Assembly (NCBI GenBank): GCA_002706265.1
Contig: PAKU01000019.1
Coordinates: 77,858-141,857 of the forward strand
Source of the DNA: Polycyclovorans sp.
Lineage (GTDB): Bacteria; Pseudomonadota; Gammaproteobacteria; Nevskiales; Nevskiaceae
Direction of reading: 5' to 3'
DNA length: 64,000 nucleotides
Shown: piece by piece, positions 26,067 to 35,304 of the stretch
How the letters are laid out: each line of letters begins with the position of its first letter
How positions within the stretch are numbered: the stretch's first letter is position 1
Translations under genes and position numbers: made by a program
The notes under the pieces: model-generated
What the model was told of the DNA's origin: nothing
The model's database searches: none
What the model saw: only the letters and a program-made list of their open reading frames with translations

Positions 26067-27196
26067 ATTGGAAGTTAGCGTGGTCTCTGCCGCTGGTCAT
26101 CACCCTCGCGGCCTGCACCAGCAAGGGCAAGGTGCGCGAGCCGACGCCGCTGCAACCCCTGGCCGAATCTCAGACCTCGTCGTCGACGCTGTGGTCACGC
26201 CACACCTGGTTGGGGCGTGATTATTCGCAGTTGCAGGTCGCCGCCGAGCGTGATGCCGTGTTCGTCTCGGACCGGCACGGTGAGGTTCTGGCCCTGGACC
26301 CCGAGACCGGCGACCGCATCTGGCGCACCGCGCTGGACGTTCGCGCCAGCGCTGGCCCGGGCGTGCTCGACGCGCTGGTGGTGGTGGGCACGCTGGATGG
26401 CGAAGTCATCGCCCTGTCGCGGGCCGACGGTGTTGAGCGCTGGCGCAAGAGCGTCAACAGTGAAGTCATGGCCGTGCCGGTGGGTGCCGGACAGCTGCTG
26501 GTGGTCCGCACCGTGGATGGCCGCACCTATGGCCTGAACGCCGACACCGGCGAAGAGCTCTGGCAGTTTGAACGCACCGTGCCCAACCTCACCCTGCGTG
26601 GCTTGTCGGAGCCCACCCTGCTGGGCGGTCGCGTGTTTGTCGGGCTTGACAGCGGGCGCATGGCCAGCCTCGAAGGTCTGACCGGACGGGTGCTCTGGGA
26701 GCAACTGATTTCTGCCCCCGCAGGTCGCACCGAACTGGAGCGCATCGCCGACATCGACGCCCCCATTGCGGCGTCGGCCCGCGAGTTGTTCGTGGCCAGC
26801 GCCGGCGGTGAGGTGGTCGCCGTTGACGGCGACACCGGACAGGTTCTCTGGCGGCGCCCGGTGCGCACCACGGCCAGCATGGCGGTGGTGGGCGAGCGCT
26901 TGATCGTGAGCGACAGCAGCGGCGTGGTCTGGGGGCTGGACACCCGCACCGGCAGCGCCGACTGGAAGCAGGAAGGCCTGCAGTATCGCCGCACCACGGC
27001 ACCCACGGTTCAGGGAAATTATGTGGTGGTCGGCGACATGAAGGGCTATCTGCACTGGATCGACCCCGCGACCGGCGCATTTGTGGGCCGCAGCCGCTTC
27101 GGCCGCTCGGGCTTTCAGGGGGCGTTCGCCACCCTCGACGATCAGCTGGTGGTCCAGCGCGGTGATGGCCGGGTTGGTGTGCTGCAGGTTCAGTAA
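26063..27196 (+). CDS. bamB: Outer-membrane assembly lipoprotein BamB
   Basis: 377 residues. BamB is a subunit of the BAM complex that inserts beta-barrel proteins in the outer membrane. A lipoprotein signal with lipobox TLAAC puts the lipidated Cys near residue 19. The rest is an eight-bladed beta-propeller of PQQ-like repeats (ALDPETGDRIWRTAL; GLNADTGEELWQFE; VDGDTGQVLWRRPV). It ends 177 bases before der, with several hairpins in between. Confidence 0.97.
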   Translation: MNWKLAWSLPLVITLAACTSKGKVREPTPLQPLAESQTSSSTLWSRHTWLGRDYSQLQVAAERDAVFVSDRHGEVLALDPETGDRIWRTALDVRASAGPGVLDALVVVGTLDGEVIALSRADGVERWRKSVNSEVMAVPVGAGQLLVVRTVDGRTYGLNADTGEELWQFERTVPNLTLRGLSEPTLLGGRVFVGLDSGRMASLEGLTGRVLWEQLISAPAGRTELERIADIDAPIAASARELFVASAGGEVVAVDGDTGQVLWRRPVRTTASMAVVGERLIVSDSSGVVWGLDTRTGSADWKQEGLQYRRTTAPTVQGNYVVVGDMKGYLHWIDPATGAFVGRSRFGRSGFQGAFATLDDQLVVQRGDGRVGVLQVQ

Positions 27197-27202
27197 CTCC
27201 AT

Positions 27203-27315
27203 GGCCCCGCATGCTTCGGGGGCCGGATTGTCTTATCGGCCGTGCGGGTGCGCACTGCGCAACCACGGCCGCGCTTCGAGTCTTGATACGGCACACGGCA
27301 AGTCCTGTTCAGGAC
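27203..27315. other. Cluster of inverted repeats between bamB and der
   Basis: Three hairpin-forming sequences lie in this 177-base gap. The first pairs 27203-27208 with 27219-27224 and may weakly terminate bamB transcripts. The second, 27237-27271, has an 8-bp outer stem (CGGCCGTG with CACGGCCG), a small internal loop and a 5-bp inner stem. The third is the palindrome GTCCTG-TT-CAGGAC at 27302-27315. It could be a processing site, an attenuator or a small RNA. Confidence 0.5.
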
Positions 27316-27373
27316 AGGCTGATCACCGCTGGCTGAGATCAACCCTGTCATTTTTTCTGGTGCCGTGCCTCTC

Positions 27374-28840
27374 ATGACCGACGTTCCGTCGTCCCCGGTC
27401 GAATCCGAACTCGCGTTTCGCGAGGTGGTTCCGGCTTCCCGCCTGCCCTGTGTGGTGCTTGTCGGGCGCCCCAACGTGGGCAAGTCCACCTTGTTCAACC
27501 GCCTGACCGGCACCCGCGCCGCCCTGGTGGCCGACTTCGCCGGCCTGACCCGTGACCGCCAATACGGCACCGGACGCTTTGAAGACAAGGCATTTGTCGT
27601 GGTCGACACCGGCGGGCTGATGCCGGAATCCAAAGACCCGCTGGCCGCCCTTGCCGAAGCCCAGGCGCAGCTCGCGCTCAGCGAGGCCGACACGGTGCTG
27701 TTCATGGTCGACAGCCGTGCCGGGCGGCATCCCAGCGACGAGGCCATTGCGCGGCAGCTGCGCAAGTGCGGCAAGCCGGTGGTGATGGTTGTCAACAAGA
27801 GCGAAGGGCAGGCGCCCAGCGTGGCGGGCACCGATTTTTTCACCCTCGGCATGGGCGAGCCCTGGTCGGTTTCCGCGCAACAGGGCGACGGCGTCACCAA
27901 ATTGATGCGTCACGTGCTGGCCGATGCGCCGACCTCGCCTGAAGCCAGCGACCTGCCCGAAGATGGGCGCATTCGTGTGGCCATCGTCGGGCGTCCGAAT
28001 GTGGGCAAATCGACGCTGATCAACCGCTTGCTCGGCGAAGAGCGCGTGGTGGCAGCCGACCAGCCGGGCACCACGCGCGACGCCATCGAAGTGCCGTTTG
28101 AAAGCGAGGGGCGGGTGTTCACCCTCATCGATACGGCGGGTGTTCGCCGGCGCGCGCGCGTCAGCGAAACCATCGAGAAATTTTCCATCGTCAAAACGCT
28201 GGAAGCCATCGAGAACGCCCATGTGGTGATCGCAGTGGTCGACGCGCATTCCGACATCGGCGAGCAGGATGCACGGTTGATCGGCCTCATCGCCCAGCGC
28301 GGACGCGCCATCGTGCTGGCGGTCAACAAGTGGGACGGGCTGGCGCAGGACGAGCGCGAGCAGGTGCGTTACCAGTCCGAGCTCAAGCTGCCGTTTCTCG
28401 ACTATGCGCCGCTGCATTTCATCTCGGCCCGTCACGGCTCCGGCGTCGGCGTGTTGATGCGCGACGTTATCGATGCGGCCGATGCCACCCTTCGTGACCT
28501 GCCCACGCCCGCGCTCAACCGAGAACTTGAAGCGGCCGTGGCCAAGCATGCGCCGCCCGCCGTGGTGGGCCGTCGCATCAAGCTGCGGTACGCGCACCAG
28601 GGCGGCCGCAACCCGATCCGCATCATCGTGCACGGCAACCAGACCGAACGTCTGCCACTTTCGTACAAGCGCTACCTCGCCAATCACTTTCGGGATGCGC
28701 TTGCACTCAAGGGCGTGCCGCTGATCCTGGAATTCAAGACCGGCGACAACCCCTACAAGCACAAGAAGAACGAACTCACCGGGCGCCAGATCAAGAAGAA
28801 AAAGCGGCTGATCGAGCGGGCAAAGCGAGGACGGCGGTAG
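27374..28840 (+). CDS. der: Ribosome biogenesis GTPase Der (EngA)
   Basis: 488 residues. Der has two GTPase domains in tandem and acts in 50S subunit maturation. P-loops GRPNVGKS lie at 31-38 and about 206-213, followed by the KH-like C-terminal domain (GRRIKLRYAHQGGRNP; GNQTERLP) and a basic tail (IKKKKRLIERAKRGRR). Most Der proteins begin only about eight residues before the first P-loop; this one has about 22 extra residues if the ATG at 27374 is used. An in-frame GTG at 27365 and internal GTGs are alternatives. Confidence 0.97.
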   Translation: MTDVPSSPVESELAFREVVPASRLPCVVLVGRPNVGKSTLFNRLTGTRAALVADFAGLTRDRQYGTGRFEDKAFVVVDTGGLMPESKDPLAALAEAQAQLALSEADTVLFMVDSRAGRHPSDEAIARQLRKCGKPVVMVVNKSEGQAPSVAGTDFFTLGMGEPWSVSAQQGDGVTKLMRHVLADAPTSPEASDLPEDGRIRVAIVGRPNVGKSTLINRLLGEERVVAADQPGTTRDAIEVPFESEGRVFTLIDTAGVRRRARVSETIEKFSIVKTLEAIENAHVVIAVVDAHSDIGEQDARLIGLIAQRGRAIVLAVNKWDGLAQDEREQVRYQSELKLPFLDYAPLHFISARHGSGVGVLMRDVIDAADATLRDLPTPALNRELEAAVAKHAPPAVVGRRIKLRYAHQGGRNPIRIIVHGNQTERLPLSYKRYLANHFRDALALKGVPLILEFKTGDNPYKHKKNELTGRQIKKKKRLIERAKRGRR

Positions 28841-29084
28841 CCTGCCGGGCAGCCACACCCTTCGGGCCCGCCGAACAGCCGTCCTGAGTCGCCTCGATCA
28901 CCACGGGCCGGAGGCGCGCAAACGCTGCTCAAGGTCGTCAAGGCCGACCCATGCGCGCAGGTGGGTCCAGGGGCGGGCGCGACCATAATCAGATCATGTT
29001 CAGTATGAGGGCGTATCGTGCCCACGCCTTCCGATGCCGTTTCGGGAGCTTGGGTAGCACGACAAACACTATGTGGAGCGCACT

Positions 29085-29306
29085 ATGATTATTCGTAACT
29101 TGCTGATTACGCTTGTTTTGAGCTTGGGGCTGGGCGTTGCGGCGTGCCAGAAGTCGGAAGAATCGACGATGGACAAAGCAACCGACGCGGTGGGTGATGC
29201 CACCAACACCCGTGACAACGAAAAACTGAAGGATGCCGGTGAAGACGCCGCAGACGCGATGGAAAATGCCGGCGAGGCGGTTGAAGACGCCGCCGACGGG
29301 AAGTAA
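29085..29306 (+). CDS. Small entericidin-like lipoprotein
   Basis: 73 residues. A lipoprotein signal with lipobox GVAAC puts the lipidated Cys at about residue 21. The mature 53 residues are acidic, Ala/Asp/Glu-rich and probably helical, with repeated motifs such as DAGEDAADAMENAGEAVEDAAD. No specific family is certain. It has GGAG 6 bases before the ATG and its own terminator, so it is monocistronic. The 244 bases upstream (28841-29084) hold no other gene I can support. Confidence 0.8.
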   Translation: MIIRNLLITLVLSLGLGVAACQKSEESTMDKATDAVGDATNTRDNEKLKDAGEDAADAMENAGEAVEDAADGK

Positions 29307-29333
29307 CCGCCCGGTCGCATCCGCGTTATCTAG

Positions 29334-29358
29334 AACCCGGGCCATGCCCGGGTTTTTT
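29334..29358 (+). terminator. Rho-independent terminator after the small lipoprotein gene
   Basis: AACCCGGGC (29334-29342) pairs with GCCCGGGTT (29346-29354) around a 3-base loop, followed by a T run to 29358. It lies 27 bases after the stop. Confidence 0.92.
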
Positions 29359-29659
29359 GCTGAGCCTGCAGATTGACGCGCCAGCCCTCGAAGCGGCAGG
29401 TCGATATCAAGAAACGCGACCGCGACGCCTGAAAGCCGTGCGGGTCGCACGCCGCCCCTCTCACTGAACGCCGCGGGACTGTGGCTGGCCTTGAATCAGC
29501 CCTGCCGTTTTGGCAGCGCGGCACAGCCCGCTCAGCCCGAACCACGCGCGGTGACGCTTGCCGAAGACGCGCGCAAGTTGACGGGCGTTGGCCGCAACAT
29601 CCTTCAGGGGATGGCGCGTGGCGCGGGCGTCTACGACGTCACCCGCACCGGGACACGGT
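29359..29659. other. 301-base gap without a supported gene
   Basis: A plus-strand frame is open from 29377 to about 29778 and runs into the 3' end of the acyl-CoA dehydrogenase gene on the other strand. It has no good start, ribosome site or recognisable domain. I treat the stretch as intergenic. Confidence 0.5.
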
Positions 29660-30817
29660 TCAGCCCGTCTCGCCAAACAGCTCCCGGCCAATCAGCATGC
29701 GCCGAATCTCTGAGGTGCCGGCGCCAATTTCGTACAGCTTGGCGTCGCGCCAGATACGGCCGGTGGCGTAGTCGTTGATGTAGCCGTTGCCGCCCAGAGC
29801 CTGTATCGCCTGGCCGGCCATCCAGGTGGCTTTCTCGGCGGAGTAGAGGATGGCGCCAGCCGCATCCTTGCGGGTGGTCTCTCCGCGATCACAGGCTTTG
29901 GCCACGGCGTAGACGTAGGCGCGGCACACCGACAGGCCCACGTACATGTCAGCGAGCTTGCCCTGCATGAGCTGGAATTCGCCAATGGCCTGGCCGAACT
30001 GCTTGCGCTCGTGCATGTAGGGCGTGACCACGTCGAGACAGGCCTGCATCAGGCCCAGCGGGCCACCCGAGAGCACGACGCGCTCGTAGTCGAGGCCCGA
30101 CATCAGCACGTTGACGCCGCGCCCCACGGTGCCCAGCACGTTTTCTTCGGGCACTTCGCAGTCCTGAAACACCAGTTCGCAGGTGTTGGAGCCGCGCATG
30201 CCCAGTTTGTCGAGCTTCTGCGCGGTGGAAAAACCGGGGAAGCCCTTCTCGATGATGAAGGCGGTGATGCCGCGCGGCCCGGCGTCGGGATCGGTCTTGG
30301 CGTAGACCACCAGGGTGTCGGCGTCGGGGCCGTTGGTGATCCACATCTTGTTGCCGTTGAGCACGTAGCGGTCGCCTTTTTTGTCGGCACGCAGTTTCAT
30401 GCTGACCACGTCAGACCCGGCGCCGGGCTCGCTCATGGCCAGTGCGCCCACGTGTTCGCCACTGATCAGCTTCGGCAGGTATCGGGTCTTCTGGGCGGCG
30501 TTGCCGTTCTTGTCGAGCTGGTTGACGCAGAGGTTGGAATGCGCGCCGTAAGACAGGCCAAGGCTGCCCGAGGCACGCGACACTTCTTCCATGATCACCG
30601 TGTGCGCCAGATAGCCCATGTCGAGGCCGCCATATTCCGTGCCGGCCGTGACGCCCAGCACGCCCAACTCACCGAGCTTCTGCCACAGGCTGCGCGGGTG
30701 GGCATTGTCGCGATCAATCTGTTCGGCGACGGGGGCGATTTCGCGTTGGCAGAAGTCACGCGTGGCATCGCGCAGGCTGTCGAGATCGGTGCCCAGGTCA
30801 AGGTTCAGCAGTTTCAT
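29660..30817 (-). CDS. ivd: Isovaleryl-CoA dehydrogenase
   Basis: 385 residues, typical for acyl-CoA dehydrogenases. IVD oxidises isovaleryl-CoA in leucine breakdown using FAD. The IVD-type catalytic base is E245 ([11 protein letters not shown]), rather than the late Glu used by MCAD-like enzymes; the late position here reads [12 protein letters not shown]-binding WITNG and [11 protein letters not shown] motifs are present. The rest of the leucine (liu) operon is not nearby. The ATG at 30817 lies 20 bases after the NUDIX/MBL gene on the same strand, so the two are probably co-transcribed. A longer frame upstream reads through that gene out of frame. Confidence 0.9.
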   Translation of the reverse strand: MKLLNLDLGTDLDSLRDATRDFCQREIAPVAEQIDRDNAHPRSLWQKLGELGVLGVTAGTEYGGLDMGYLAHTVIMEEVSRASGSLGLSYGAHSNLCVNQLDKNGNAAQKTRYLPKLISGEHVGALAMSEPGAGSDVVSMKLRADKKGDRYVLNGNKMWITNGPDADTLVVYAKTDPDAGPRGITAFIIEKGFPGFSTAQKLDKLGMRGSNTCELVFQDCEVPEENVLGTVGRGVNVLMSGLDYERVVLSGGPLGLMQACLDVVTPYMHERKQFGQAIGEFQLMQGKLADMYVGLSVCRAYVYAVAKACDRGETTRKDAAGAILYSAEKATWMAGQAIQALGGNGYINDYATGRIWRDAKLYEIGAGTSEIRRMLIGRELFGETG

Positions 30818-30837
30818 AAGCGTTCTTGAAGTCTCGT

Positions 30838-32193
30838 TCAGGCCGCAATACGGCCTTCGTGGCGGAGTTTGTTGAGGTGCATGCGTATGTTCATTGCGGC
30901 CAGCGGTTCCAGCCGCGGATCCAGGCCGGCATAGAGTTGCGGCAGGATTTCGCCGACGCTCTGGCCCAGTTGGCTCAGTCGCAGAATGTCGGCCTCGCGC
31001 TGCTTGCGGTGAGCCAGCGTGGCGGCGATTCGGTAGGTGCCGCCCATGGCCATGCCGTGCGACGGCAGAATGACGGCGGGGTCGAGGTCGATCACCCGCT
31101 GCATGGAGGCGAAGTAGTCGGCCATGTTGCCGCCGTCTTCGGGAATCACCACCGTGCCGATGCCCTGGATCAGGTCGCCCACAAGGCACCATTGACGGCT
31201 CTCGGGCATCAGGGCCAATTGGCCGGGATCGTGGCCCGGCACTTCGAGCACCTTCACCTCTTCGCCCTGCCAGCGGCAGATGACGTCGCCTTCGCGGTAC
31301 TCGTGTATCTCGATGTCGGCAAAGGCGGCCGGGTGCCGGTCACGAATGCGTTTGCGGGTTTCAATGCTCATGCCCACGGTGGCACCGAGGCGCATGGCCA
31401 CGGTGTCGGCGCGCTCCCAATGGTCGGCGTGATGGTGGGTGATGAACACTTCATGCACGCCAATCTCGGCCGCGCGCGCCACCAGCAATTCAAGGTCTTC
31501 ATCACTGGCCGGAGACGGGTCAACCAGAATCCGGTGACTCTGCATGTCGCCCAGCAGGAACGCGTTGGTGTGCTGCGCCGGCGGCAGCGTGTGCGAGCGC
31601 ACCGGCAGAATCCGCACGCCCGCCAGTGGTTCGATCAGCCGCTGGCCGCCTTCGTTGCGGTCGACCCCATCCAGGCCGAGAATGGTCGTGGCCGCCAGGG
31701 ACGTGGCCAGCGCGCGCAGCGTGGCGCGGGTGGGCGGGGCGACCAGCAGGCGGCCCTGCTCGTAGCGGCGGACCAGCTCAGTGGGCGGCGTCCAGAAGGC
31801 ATCGGAGGCTTCGCGCACGTCAACGGTCAGCGTCGGGCGACTGCGCAACACCAGCTTGAAGAAATGGGTATTGAAACGGCGTTCGGCAATGGGTGGGGTG
31901 AGCGCGGTGCCCAGGTCCAGCAGTTCGAGAATGTCGCCGCTGTCGGCCAGGGCGTCGAGATGGATGCCCAATTCCTCGTCGCACTCCCGCGCCAGCGCCC
32001 GCAGCAGCCGCGGCGCGACCTCGGGCATGCGGCGTTCCAAGGCCGCGGGCGGGGTCTGCTCGTCTTCGGCATCGACTTTGCCACCCGGAAAGGCGAAATA
32101 GCCGCCAAATGCCGGCATCTCGGGTTGGCGATGGGTCATCAGCAGGGCGCCGTCGTGAATCAGCGCCACCGTTACGGCGTCCACAATCTTCAT
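30838..32193 (-). CDS. NUDIX hydrolase fused to a LACTB2-like metallo-beta-lactamase domain
   Basis: 451 residues. Residues 1-165 are a NUDIX domain: PGGKVDAED starts the NUDIX box at 36 and [10 protein letters not shown] ends it (69-76), with about 19 extra residues inserted between the two halves, as in the NUDT19 (CoA diphosphatase) group. Residues about 190-375 are a metallo-beta-lactamase fold with H253-x-H255-x-D257-H258, a GDL Asp and ILPSHG. The usual GHTxGH third His is replaced (GHDPGQ). The C-terminal 70 residues look like the winged-helix tail of LACTB2. The natural substrate is unknown. It lies directly upstream of ivd, which hints at CoA metabolism. Confidence 0.85.
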   Translation of the reverse strand: MKIVDAVTVALIHDGALLMTHRQPEMPAFGGYFAFPGGKVDAEDEQTPPAALERRMPEVAPRLLRALARECDEELGIHLDALADSGDILELLDLGTALTPPIAERRFNTHFFKLVLRSRPTLTVDVREASDAFWTPPTELVRRYEQGRLLVAPPTRATLRALATSLAATTILGLDGVDRNEGGQRLIEPLAGVRILPVRSHTLPPAQHTNAFLLGDMQSHRILVDPSPASDEDLELLVARAAEIGVHEVFITHHHADHWERADTVAMRLGATVGMSIETRKRIRDRHPAAFADIEIHEYREGDVICRWQGEEVKVLEVPGHDPGQLALMPESRQWCLVGDLIQGIGTVVIPEDGGNMADYFASMQRVIDLDPAVILPSHGMAMGGTYRIAATLAHRKQREADILRLSQLGQSVGEILPQLYAGLDPRLEPLAAMNIRMHLNKLRHEGRIAA

Positions 32194-32274
32194 GCTTCGA
32201 TCATATCGCAGCGGCGCATGGCGCCGTCTTGTTTGGGTACCATCGCCGCCCTTCTCTCGTCGCCGGATTGCCCC

Positions 32275-33162
32275 ATGTGGTTCAAGCAGCTTTGCGTGTT
32301 TCAACTGGATGCCGACTGGACCCTGCCCCCCGCCGCGCTCGAAACCCTGTTGGCGCAGCGGCCGCTGGTCCCGTGCCCGGCGTCGGCCCCCGAGATCACC
32401 GGCTGGGTGCCGCCGGCCGATGACGGCGTGCTGGTGCAGTCACTGGGCAAACACCTGTTGATTGCGCTGGGCTGGGAGACCCGCCTGCTGCCCAGCGGCG
32501 TGGTCAACGATGCAGCGGCCGACAAGGCCGCAGCCTTCGAGCAGCAGCGCGGCTTCAAACCGGGCCGCAAGCTGATGAAAGAGATCAAGGAACAGGTCGC
32601 CGCCGAGCTGCTGCCACGCGCCTTCACCCGTCGTACGGCCTTGCGCGCCTGGATCGACCCCGAAGCCAAGCGCATCGTCGTTGACACCGGCACGGCCAGC
32701 AAGGCCGAAGTGCTCATCGAGCACCTGCGTGACGCGCTGGGCACCTTGCCGGTGGTGCCCTGGTCGGTCGACAACTCGCCGGCGGTGACCATGACCGGCT
32801 GGTTGACCGCCGGTCAGGCTCCGGGGTCGTTCTTCATCGACGACGCCTGCGAACTCAGCGGCTCGGACGACACCCGGTCGGTGGTGCGCTACGTGCGCCA
32901 CGAGCTGCTGCCAGCGCAGCTGAAGCGCCACATCGATGAAGGCCTGCGCGCCACGCAACTGGCGCTGACCTGGGACGGACAACTGGCCTTCACCCTCACC
33001 GAGCCCTTGATCATCAAGAAGGTGAAGTTTCTGGAGGCCGACAACGAAGACGCCGACCGCGTCGACAACGCCCAGGTGGCCTTCGAGGCCGACTTTGCCT
33101 TGATGACCGGCACCCTGGGCAAGGTGCTCGACCAGTTGCATGAGGTGTTGGGTTCGCAATAG
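32275..33162 (+). CDS. rdgC: Recombination-associated protein RdgC
   Basis: 295 residues, close to E. coli RdgC (303). RdgC forms a ring on DNA and limits RecA activity. N-terminal MWFKQLCVFQL, the FKPGRKLMKEIKEQVAAELLPRAF block and the C-terminal DFALMTG region are characteristic. It is divergent from the NUDIX/MBL gene. The frame stays open about 480 codons upstream across the opposite-strand genes, but the real start is the ATG at 32275. Confidence 0.97.
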   Translation: MWFKQLCVFQLDADWTLPPAALETLLAQRPLVPCPASAPEITGWVPPADDGVLVQSLGKHLLIALGWETRLLPSGVVNDAAADKAAAFEQQRGFKPGRKLMKEIKEQVAAELLPRAFTRRTALRAWIDPEAKRIVVDTGTASKAEVLIEHLRDALGTLPVVPWSVDNSPAVTMTGWLTAGQAPGSFFIDDACELSGSDDTRSVVRYVRHELLPAQLKRHIDEGLRATQLALTWDGQLAFTLTEPLIIKKVKFLEADNEDADRVDNAQVAFEADFALMTGTLGKVLDQLHEVLGSQ

Positions 33163-33311
33163 CCCCGACCGGCAAATGGTGCGGGGCGAGCGGCCGGGTT
33201 CGCCGCGCTTTCGTGACACTCCGATGACAGCGTATTCTTCCGGGTCTGTTCATTAATGATGCGTCCGCACCCGGTCAAGGGCAGCGGGCCGCGACACGGG
33301 AGCGCCGCACC

Positions 33312-35300
33312 ATGACCAAGACCCTGCCACGCTGGATGCCTGCCGTGTTGATGACCGTGGGCGCCATGACCCTGGCCGCCTGCGGCGACGACATTGACGC
33401 CTTCAATGCCCCCGAGGGTGGCGACAACACGGCGCGCGTTTCCCCGTTGCCGCCCACCGCGCAGTGCGCCTCGCCGCTGCCGGCCGAGGTGCGCAACCAG
33501 ACCGTGACCAGTCCGGTGGCTTCAGACCTTGATCCCACGGCCGAAAACATCACGCCGACCACCGACATCGCCATCAGCGTGCTGCTGCCCCCGCGTTGCG
33601 AAGGTGACCGGTTCGCGGTGGTGCTTCAAAGCCACGGCTATGGCGGCAGCCGTCAGACGATGATCGCGCCCGATGGCCAGCCCGATCGCAGCCTGCCCAA
33701 CTTTCCCTCGTTCGACGCCTTGACCCGGGCGCTGCCGCAGCGCGGCTATATCGTCGTCAGCGTGGACCAGCGGGGCCATGGCGCGTCGGTGCCGGCCAAT
33801 GGGGGCGGCCTGGCCCGCATCATTGATCCCGCGGCCGAAACCCGCGATGCCATGGCGGTGCTCGACTGGGTGTTCGACAACGCGGGCGCGCTCGGCGTCG
33901 CCACGCAGCCTGAAACCGGCATCGCGCGGGATTTCCGCGTCGGCACCCTGGGTTACAGCTATGGCGGCGGATTCCAGATGCCGCTGGCGGCGCTGGACCG
34001 GCGTATCGACGCCATCATCCCCAACGGCACCTGGCACAACCTGGCCTACAGCCTGTTGCCCGGCGACGTGGTGAAGCAGGGTTTCGACGGGCTGCTGTGC
34101 CTGCTGGCCGCCACCGGTGGCGTGAGCAACACCCCCATCATCGCCACCTTGTGCAACCTGTTGGGTGTGCAAGGCCTGGGCGCCGCCGGTCTGCGTACCC
34201 GGCCGGACGTGTTCGAGGCGGCGTCGGAGCCCGGGCCGTTCTCGCCGCGCCCGCGCACGATCACCGAAGAAGAGACGCTGGACCTGCTGTTCACCCATGG
34301 CATGAACTACTTCCGCAACCGCCAGCGGGCCGGCCAGCCTTGGGGTTTCGGCGAAACCGAGGCGGTGCTGCGCCCGGTGCCGGCGCTGTTTCTGCAGGGC
34401 AACCGCGACGTCATTTTCAATCTCACCGAGGCGTACTGGAACTGGCAGTACTTCCGCGATGCCGGCGGCGACGCGCGCCTGCTGTCCAACGAGGGCGCGC
34501 ACATGAACCCGCTGGCCAACCAACTCGAGGGCGATGCGGGCTGCGGCGCGGTGTCGGGGCTGGACGCCGCCCTCGGCTGGCTCGACGTGCACCTGCGCGG
34601 CGCCTCGCCGCTGGCGCTGACGATGATCCCCCGCGTCTGCATCTCGGTGGCCGACACCGCCAATGCCAACACTGCGCCGGCGCGCGGCGTTGCGCTCGAC
34701 AACTTCCCGGTAGGCCGGCAGCAGGGCGCGGGCGCGGTGGCGGCCAGCCTGGCGAACTTCTCGACCACGGTGACCTCGCTCTCGCCCAGTCCCGAGTTCG
34801 TGCCGGTGACCACCATCAGTCGCGACGGGCTGGTGTTGGCGGGCGCACCCAAAATCGCGCGCCTCGAAGTGACGCCCGGCGCCACCGTGAACGTCACCCG
34901 CGCGCTGGTGGGGGTCGGCATTCGCCGCGATGGCGCGCTGATCCTCGTCGATGACCAGGTCACCGGTTTCATCGAGGGCACGCACACGTCCAACCGCGAA
35001 GTGGGGAACGACGCCGTGCTGCTGCCCGCCGTGGGCGAAATGCTGCGGGCCGGTGATGAGGTGGGGCTGATCTTCTTTGAGCGCAATGTTCAGTTCGCGT
35101 CCATCGTCAGCACCCAGACCCTGGGCGGCATCACCGGGCTGGTTGGCTTTATCGGTGGTGTGGAATTGCCACCCATCACCAGTGTTCTCAACCCGTTGCT
35201 GGGGGTGCTGACCGCGCCCAATCCGCACACGGTGACCGGCGAAGGCGTCGAACTGCCGATCTTCGAGCCGGGGGTGTTCGCCGGCAGCCGCTGGCGCTAG
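33312..35300 (+). CDS. Alpha/beta-hydrolase lipoprotein (CocE/S15-like)
   Basis: 662 residues. A lipoprotein signal ends at lipobox TLAAC (Cys about residue 24). The hydrolase core (about 85-430) has SHGYGGSRQ, an SVDQRGHG strand and the nucleophile motif G-Y-S-Y-G-G with Ser near residue 216. It resembles CocE/X-Pro dipeptidyl-peptidase-like hydrolases. The C-terminal 220 residues are beta-rich and may be the non-catalytic domain of that family (LVLAGAPKIARLEVTPG). Substrate unknown; secreted esterase, amidase or lipase activity are all possible. It converges on opgH with a 4-base gap. Confidence 0.75.
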   Translation: MTKTLPRWMPAVLMTVGAMTLAACGDDIDAFNAPEGGDNTARVSPLPPTAQCASPLPAEVRNQTVTSPVASDLDPTAENITPTTDIAISVLLPPRCEGDRFAVVLQSHGYGGSRQTMIAPDGQPDRSLPNFPSFDALTRALPQRGYIVVSVDQRGHGASVPANGGGLARIIDPAAETRDAMAVLDWVFDNAGALGVATQPETGIARDFRVGTLGYSYGGGFQMPLAALDRRIDAIIPNGTWHNLAYSLLPGDVVKQGFDGLLCLLAATGGVSNTPIIATLCNLLGVQGLGAAGLRTRPDVFEAASEPGPFSPRPRTITEEETLDLLFTHGMNYFRNRQRAGQPWGFGETEAVLRPVPALFLQGNRDVIFNLTEAYWNWQYFRDAGGDARLLSNEGAHMNPLANQLEGDAGCGAVSGLDAALGWLDVHLRGASPLALTMIPRVCISVADTANANTAPARGVALDNFPVGRQQGAGAVAASLANFSTTVTSLSPSPEFVPVTTISRDGLVLAGAPKIARLEVTPGATVNVTRALVGVGIRRDGALILVDDQVTGFIEGTHTSNREVGNDAVLLPAVGEMLRAGDEVGLIFFERNVQFASIVSTQTLGGITGLVGFIGGVELPPITSVLNPLLGVLTAPNPHTVTGEGVELPIFEPGVFAGSRWR

Positions 35301-35304
35301 CGGG

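Noticed and set aside
29377-29778. An open plus-strand frame between the small lipoprotein gene and ivd
   Set aside because: No good start or ribosome site, no known domain, and its end lies antisense to ivd.
30826-32274. A 483-codon open extension of the rdgC frame on the plus strand
   Set aside because: It runs antisense over the NUDIX/MBL gene. RdgC homologues start at the ATG at 32275.
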